From assembly GCF_030272615.1 (NCBI RefSeq), contig NC_081405.1, positions 653,996,920-654,060,919 on the forward strand: a DNA stretch of 64,000 nt. The letters run 5' to 3'. Every line of letters begins with the position of its first letter. Position 1 is the first letter of the stretch. The DNA is from Cryptomeria japonica. Its lineage: Eukaryota; Streptophyta; Pinopsida; Cupressales; Cupressaceae. The notes beneath the pieces are model-generated. The model was not told the DNA's origin. It saw only the letters and a list, made by a program, of their open reading frames with translations, and made no database searches. A program made the translations under genes and the position numbers. Shown piece by piece: positions 59,096-64,000 of the stretch.

Positions 59096-59500
59096 ATTTG
59101 AACATGGACAAAGCTCAGAGACTGCAAAGAATTATGATCACAACAAACCGGTAAGGCAACCTAATGCTTATAAATATAATGGGAAATGTTTTAACTACAA
59201 TAGATTTGGTCATAGAGAAAATCAATGCAGATTTAGGAATAATCAAAATACAAACGTACCCACCGGTCAATGTTCCAAATGCAATAAAAATGGCCATAAC
59301 TCAAACAATTGTAGAATGAATGTGAAATGCTATGTTTGTGGTAGATCTTGATATTTATCTAATCAATACAGAACTCAAACTAGTCTAGATTATGGAAAGG
59401 CTATTTAGAGAAACAATGTAACTTGTTATGCATGTAACAAAATTGGGCATATTGCAAAATTTGTAGAAGCAAGAATTCACCGATGAACAATAAAGGATCT
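59096..59500 (+). pseudogene. copia gag C-terminal part with four zinc knuckles
   Basis: Continues the coiled-coil gag after the LINE. Knuckles in order: CFNYNRFGHRENQC (second Cys now Tyr), CSKCNKNGHNSNNC (intact), CYVCGRS followed by a stop, and CYACNKIGHIAKF (last Cys lost). Most copia gag proteins have one, so a row of four is unusual. Stops lie near 59350 and 59407. Protease and pol are missing after about 59530. Confidence 0.8.
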
Positions 59501-59605
59501 AATAACATGTTGGGACCTATAAATTTCTAAGGGTTTTGGGTTTTTTGCTTTTTCATGAAGACATTTGAAAAATTAAGCCTCTGTAGTGCATTGTTGTAAT
59601 TCATA

Positions 59606-59652
59606 TTGAACTTGAACCCTTGAACCAAAAAGGTTCAAGGTTCAAGGTTCAA
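59606..59652. repeat. inverted repeat built from TTGAACC / GGTTCAA words
   Basis: A left arm of three TTGAAC-type words is joined by five A to GGTTCAAGGTTCAAGGTTCA. With one bulge this gives a stem of about 20 pairs. A further GGTTCA copy lies at 59750. Confidence 0.8.
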
Positions 59653-59967
59653 TCATTTCTCTTGCTTGTGTCGTGGCTTTGTACTATTTTTTATTAGGCA
59701 AGTGAGAATGCATTATGTCTGTTTTCAACCATTTGCAAATCGATTCAAGGTTCATGGTTCAAAATGTCCCTTTCTTTTTATCCATGGTCTTTTCTCATCG
59801 CCTTTTTCCACTTAGGCATAAGGGTCTGTGTGTCATCAAGAGGGGCCCCCTTTTTATGTCTAGGCCTGGGTGGGTTCAGATAAATTTTAATTTTGTCCAA
59901 GTCTTATGTCTTTTCCTATGTATCTGTCAGAATTCCTAAAGATCAAGCAGGTTTCTATTGATCTCAT

Positions 59968-61390
59968 GACTATCGCTATACCACATTCCGAAAGTGCTCG
60001 ATGGTTCACTATCGCGACATGGCGACTAAGTGGTGGGACCCACTAGAAAAGGCTAAGGCAAACCTTTTATCCCAAATTGACCATAGGGAGGAGCATTTCA
60101 GTATTTATATGCAAGGCTGCATATATCCTAAGTGTCAAAGCTTACGGGCTTTTGGCAAGTGGACAATCAAGAAAGTGGTCCCCCCCCCTCCCCGTGTGTG
60201 CGTGCATCTCAGAGCGGCTTAATTTTGCAGAAAAAAGAGAAATTAAACAACGAGTTGGTTGGAAAAAATCGGACATCGGTCGCTATACCGCAAGATGAAA
60301 GTGCTCGGTTGTTAACAGCCGCGACTTGGAGACTGATGAGCTAGTAGACCAGGTGGCACCGAGGTAAGCACTAAGAAAATCATGAGGTGCTGAGTGGTGA
60401 TACGTAGCTAGTGAAGTGGAGGTGCCACATGGCAGAGCAAAGGATATAGCCGCTCAGAGGGAAGGTAACAGTTGAGTAAGTCAAGGTCGATCCACAGTGA
60501 TCAAGATGGATCCAAGGACTATCGCTATGTCGCGACATGAAAATGCTCACTAGATAAAGGTCATGACTTGGCAACAAACCACTAGCAGTGAACCATGGCC
60601 ATTAGCTAATGTAGGCGGTTAAGGCAGGTGGTTCATTTCAGCAGTTAGTGAAGGCCTCGATGAAAATGCAGTTTCGATGAGACACAAGAATGGATAGCCG
60701 AAGAGGAAGTTTGGCCGAAAGGGTGAAATGCTGAGCAAGCCAAAGCAGGTGGTGGGTCCGGTGGAGATGACTTGGCGGTCCATGTGGTCAGATGGTGAAC
60801 AAGAGGTTGATATGTGGCAAGCCTGACTGGACAGGTGGAGTCCAGGTAGATAAGAGAGCGAATCCAGAGATGCCACATAGTGACCCCGTGGCATAAGCGA
60901 GAGTTATTCAGAGAAGGTAAAGTCTGAGTAGGTTTGGAAAGATCAAATGTTAGGTGAGATGATCTAACAGTTGTTGCCATGTTGCGATGCGAAAGTGATC
61001 ACCAAATATCCCATGCGACTTGGCGACAAAGCACATGCGCTAAATGTGAAGCGGCCCAGGCATTAAGGGTCAAGCAAGTCCAAGGAATATCTATGGCTAT
61101 CACTATAATGCCATATGAAAGTGCTTGATCATTATCACATACGACATAGTGACTGACCAGGTGGCAAGTCCAATGTGGTGGGTAGGTGGATCCAAAGGCA
61201 AATCAGGATGTGCCATGTGTTAGGCCTGCCAGAAGAGAAAGTGATAGAGAAAGTGGCCCAAGCGAGGTAAAAGCCGGACAAGTCAAGATAGATTGATGGT
61301 GATCCAAGGAAGATCAACAGCTATCACCAAGTCGCAACATGAAGTTGCTCAGTGGATAAAGGCCACTACTTGGTGACCAAGCAATGGGGC
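59968..61390 (+). repeat. diverged 70-bp repeat family, at least six copies
   Basis: Copies begin near 59968, 60279, 60519, 60970, 61096 and 61322. Shared pattern: CTATCGCTAT, then CGxxACATGAAAGTGCTC, then about 20 variable bases, then CGACTTGGCGAC. Spacers between copies differ in length and hold repeated AGGTGG and CCATGTGG-type words. No coding sense is seen. Confidence 0.75.
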
Positions 61391-62735
61391 CCCATAGAGA
61401 AGAAGAACAGTCTAGAGGAAATAAATAAAAGAAGAGCCAAGGAAGAAACAAAGGGTTTCATTCTGGAATGAACTAGATGATGCCATGTGGTGAAGATGCA
61501 TGACAAATTTTTGCGCAGCAAGATTCAAAGATTTAAATATAAATTCAAACTATGGTAGCAGGTAGAAACTTAAACAACTAACCTCTAGAGGGATTGATGA
61601 CTAAAGGACTATTTTTGCCTGATATATAAGTGTTATATATCATTGGAAAGCTCTCAATCCAAGGAATCTAATTCTACAGTCAAGTGTAACCCACAACAAG
61701 TATTTTTGGGGTAGTTACCTCAGGATCCCAGATTGGATTTCTTCAGTTAGAGAGATTGGATGTTCTGCAGGCCAAGTTGTGCGAAATAGTTATTGCCGAA
61801 GGATAGGGTGGTTGTTGTTGTCAGGGAATGAGATCTAATTCTATCCTCCCTACCTTCTTATTCGAGTGTCTTCTCATTTTGCAAGGGTTCTAGATTTTTG
61901 TGAGCAAGGCTCCTAAATCTCGGTTTCCAGTTCTAAGCTTTTTTGCCAAATTTGTAATACAATGTCCCTTTTCAAGAAATAGAGTATCTTCTTGCTATAA
62001 GTGTTTTATGTTGCACGTCACATATACATAAGGCATATATAGTTTATTGGATTGTCTCTAGGATTTCTCTTGTTTTCAATAAATCCAATCTTCAAGGAAG
62101 TTTGGGTTTATCTTCTCAAAGTGGGAGTGTAATGGTTGCTCTTAGGTACTCTTCAAGGAAGGGTTTAAATTCTATGAGCAATCATTTTGGACTCAGGATA
62201 ATGTCTAGATATATATGATCCTCTATTTGAAGTTTAGAATGTATTAATGTCATGCATTAATACAGGGATATCTTTATGAATAAATTGGATTTGCAATAGA
62301 GTTTCACATTTATAGTTTGATGTATGACTCCATGCCCTCGGATAAGGTACTGGTCTTGCAGATTCTGGGGATTCTCAGAGATTTTAAATATCAAGTATCC
62401 ATTTGCTTTCATGCTTGTAGGTTTAGTTTGTTCCATCTATCTGATGCTCCAATATTGTTGAGATGTCAATGTAGATCTAGCCCATTTGTAGTAACCTCCT
62501 TGTTATTGAGCCCTGTGAGATTAATCTACTTTTATTGATTCCATATGTCTCTAACTGGTTATATCTTTGTGCATCAGAGGGTGTCCCCCTAGGTCTTGCA
62601 GAACCTGAAGTGTAGGATGATCATTAGGATCCTATGTTATTTTGTCCAAGCCTTCAAACATTTCATTGATTGAGATTGGCTATTTCATAGATAGATTGCA
62701 GGTGAACTTGGGTGTCTTTTTTGAGAACAACAAAA

Positions 62736-62754
62736 TGGCAACTCTGCTAGGGAA
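62736..62754 (+). other. candidate primer binding site, tRNA-Arg type
   Basis: TGGCAACTCTGCTAGGGAA matches the complement of plant tRNA-Arg 3' ends (TGGCGACTC...GGGGA form) with changes that CpG or CHG decay could explain. Ogre-type elements are known to use tRNA-Arg. Confidence 0.45.
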
Positions 62755-63274
62755 AGATCTCTGGTATAGACTGTGGATCAGATTGTAAGTGAGTCTGGCC
62801 AAAAATCATTTGGGGTAGAGTCTTAGAAGTTCACAAGTCTAAAAGTTGTTCTGAGATTTGAAAGTATATATCGTGGAAGGTTTTGTTGCTGAGAAATAAA
62901 AAGTATATTGTGACTCTATTGTGTGAGACCCAAAAATCTGAATCTGTTTCAGAGTGAAGATCAGTGGTTAAAATTTTTTCCTCTTTAGGTAGGTGGCAAC
63001 TCTGTATGAAGGAACCTGAGGTTTGGAGGTTTTCTTCAAATTTTCAGTCAAACGTGAAGTGAACAACAACAACAACTATACCCAGGTATTTCCCATTCAT
63101 GAGATAACTTTTGTTCCTTACAAGGTGAAGCAAGTCACTAGGAAAAGGAGTATTGGTTCTAAGGTCACATACTTCTTGTTCTTAAAAGTTTAGTTAAGAA
63201 ATATGGTGAGAAGTATATGTTTGGTTATGAAGTTAATGACTGCATATGTTTTGAAAAGAGAGTAAAACAGTAAG
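62755..63274 (+). other. spacer between candidate primer site and first frame
   Basis: About 520 bp without a gene. It reads as a leader. Nothing else recognised. Confidence 0.4.
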
Positions 63275-64000
63275 ATGCATTGTCATGGTAATGGTTCAAT
63301 AGATGTTTCAAATTTGATGGATTTAGCTGTGGTTCCTAGATCTGAAATTTCTTTGTCAAATTTGAAAGACATTGATAGGGAGATTGAAGTTTGTCTTCAA
63401 AAGATCCAAGATAGGTGCATCTTGTTTTTAAGAAGGAAAGTAGGAAAGAGGAAGGTAGAATCATCATATGTTTTTTATGAAAGATTTATTGCTGCATTAA
63501 ACGAGCTTCCAATTGATGTTAGACCCCATGAGTCAGTTTGGATTGAATTATTTTTAGAGCTTGATGATCCCGACTCAGTTAGTTGGTCTCCAACCTTGAG
63601 GGAAGAAAGAGTTACCCATATTAAAGAATGGATTGATGAGATTGAAATGAATAAATATGAAAATACATATAGTTTTGAGTATAGTGATGGAGATGAATCT
63701 GTGAGTGTATGTACCTCCTATGATGCTAAAGGTGACTCTGATTCCTAGCATGATAGTGCAGATGTGTGTCCAGAGCAAGAAGATAATTGTGAAAGTACAA
63801 GTTATTGTTCAAATAATCTTGAGCCTGTTGAGGTTTCAGATTTGAATAATATAGATCACCTTGTTGTTAAGTTCAATCCACAAAGTGTTTGCAACCAGGG
63901 TTATGAAACCATGTTGCAACATATAGCAACATTTTATGATCAGCCTGATAAAGGTCATGATGCAGAGGCAAGTTACTCTAATGACAAAATAAATGTGCAT
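63275..64000 (+). pseudogene. acidic protein of unknown function, runs off the window
   Basis: From ATG 63275 the frame is open for 157 codons to TAG 63746-63748 and then continues open to the window end. It has a helical first part (EIEVCLQKIQDRCILFLRRK, HESVWIELFLELDDPDSVSW) and a strongly acidic, Ser-rich second part. I do not recognise a domain. Its place about 0.5 kb after a tRNA-Arg-like primer site resembles the extra first frame of Ogre elements, which lies before gag. That identity is inference. An unusual plant gag or a captured gene are alternatives. Confidence 0.45.

Larger units (their letters stand above)
59501..62735 (+). other. noncoding region with a 70-bp repeat family; candidate LTR of a gypsy element
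   Basis: Short frames at 59715, 60001, 60619 (minus), 61135 (minus) and 62317 carry no domain. A hairpin lies at 59606-59652. A diverged repeat family occupies 59968-61390. The end at 62732 (GAACAACA) is followed three bases later by a primer-site-like sequence, so part of this may be a large LTR. The start could not be found, since no partner LTR is in the window. Confidence 0.4.

Noticed and set aside
59600-59660. GGTTCAA words suggesting a tRNA T-arm
   Set aside because: No acceptor stem, anticodon arm or D-arm fits around them; the words are a simple inverted repeat.

Overview
This window is plant nuclear DNA made almost entirely of nested, decaying transposable elements. The evidence for a plant is the set of families present: Ty1/copia elements primed by initiator tRNA-Met, a chromodomain Ty3/gypsy element, a Tat-lineage Ty3/gypsy element with two RNase H domains, an L1-type LINE with a DUF4283-like ORF1, and a plant mobile domain (PMD) gene. 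The sequence is AT-rich with many premature stops. This suits a large-genome seed plant, possibly a gymnosperm, but the species cannot be read from the sequence. I found no convincing single-copy host gene, tRNA, rRNA or CRISPR array.

Left two thirds (1-38260): a four-level nest. A minus-strand Ty1/copia element (LTR 36861-38260, gag-protease 35522-36790, integrase part 995-2203) was split by an unidentified sequence of about 4.4 kb (2204-5735 plus 34672-35521), flanked by a 10-12 bp duplication. That sequence was hit by a minus-strand LTR element (5736-34666; LTRs of 1489 and 1510 bp; 5-bp duplication CGTAC) that has no pol. It carries a 954-codon reading frame in the gag position and an antisense PMD gene near its 3' LTR. 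Inside it sits a plus-strand autonomous-type Tat element (10295-26439; two 1856-bp LTRs differing at only five positions by eye; duplication ACTTG) with gag, protease, G-patch, RT, RNase H, second RNase H and integrase in order, broken by eight stops and one frameshift. The two elements share primer binding site, polypurine tract, about 115 bp before the tract, and an internal noncoding motif. The pol-less element is therefore probably a satellite moved by Tat machinery.

Right third (38261-64000): a decayed plus-strand chromovirus (38261-42610) without a visible 5' LTR is followed by an unrecognised minus-strand pseudogene (43495-44580). Next is a plus-strand copia element whose gag was hit by an L1-type LINE with a 16-bp target duplication. 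A later tandem duplication of about 3.9 kb copied the copia LTR, the gag start and the LINE 5' end (44029-47922 and 47923-51812). The LINE carries a third coding block after ORF2. After the copia zinc-knuckle remnant (59096-59500) comes a noncoding region with a diverged 70-bp repeat family, and then a probable tRNA-Arg-type primer site and an acidic first reading frame. That last part looks like the 5' end of an Ogre-like element running off the right edge.
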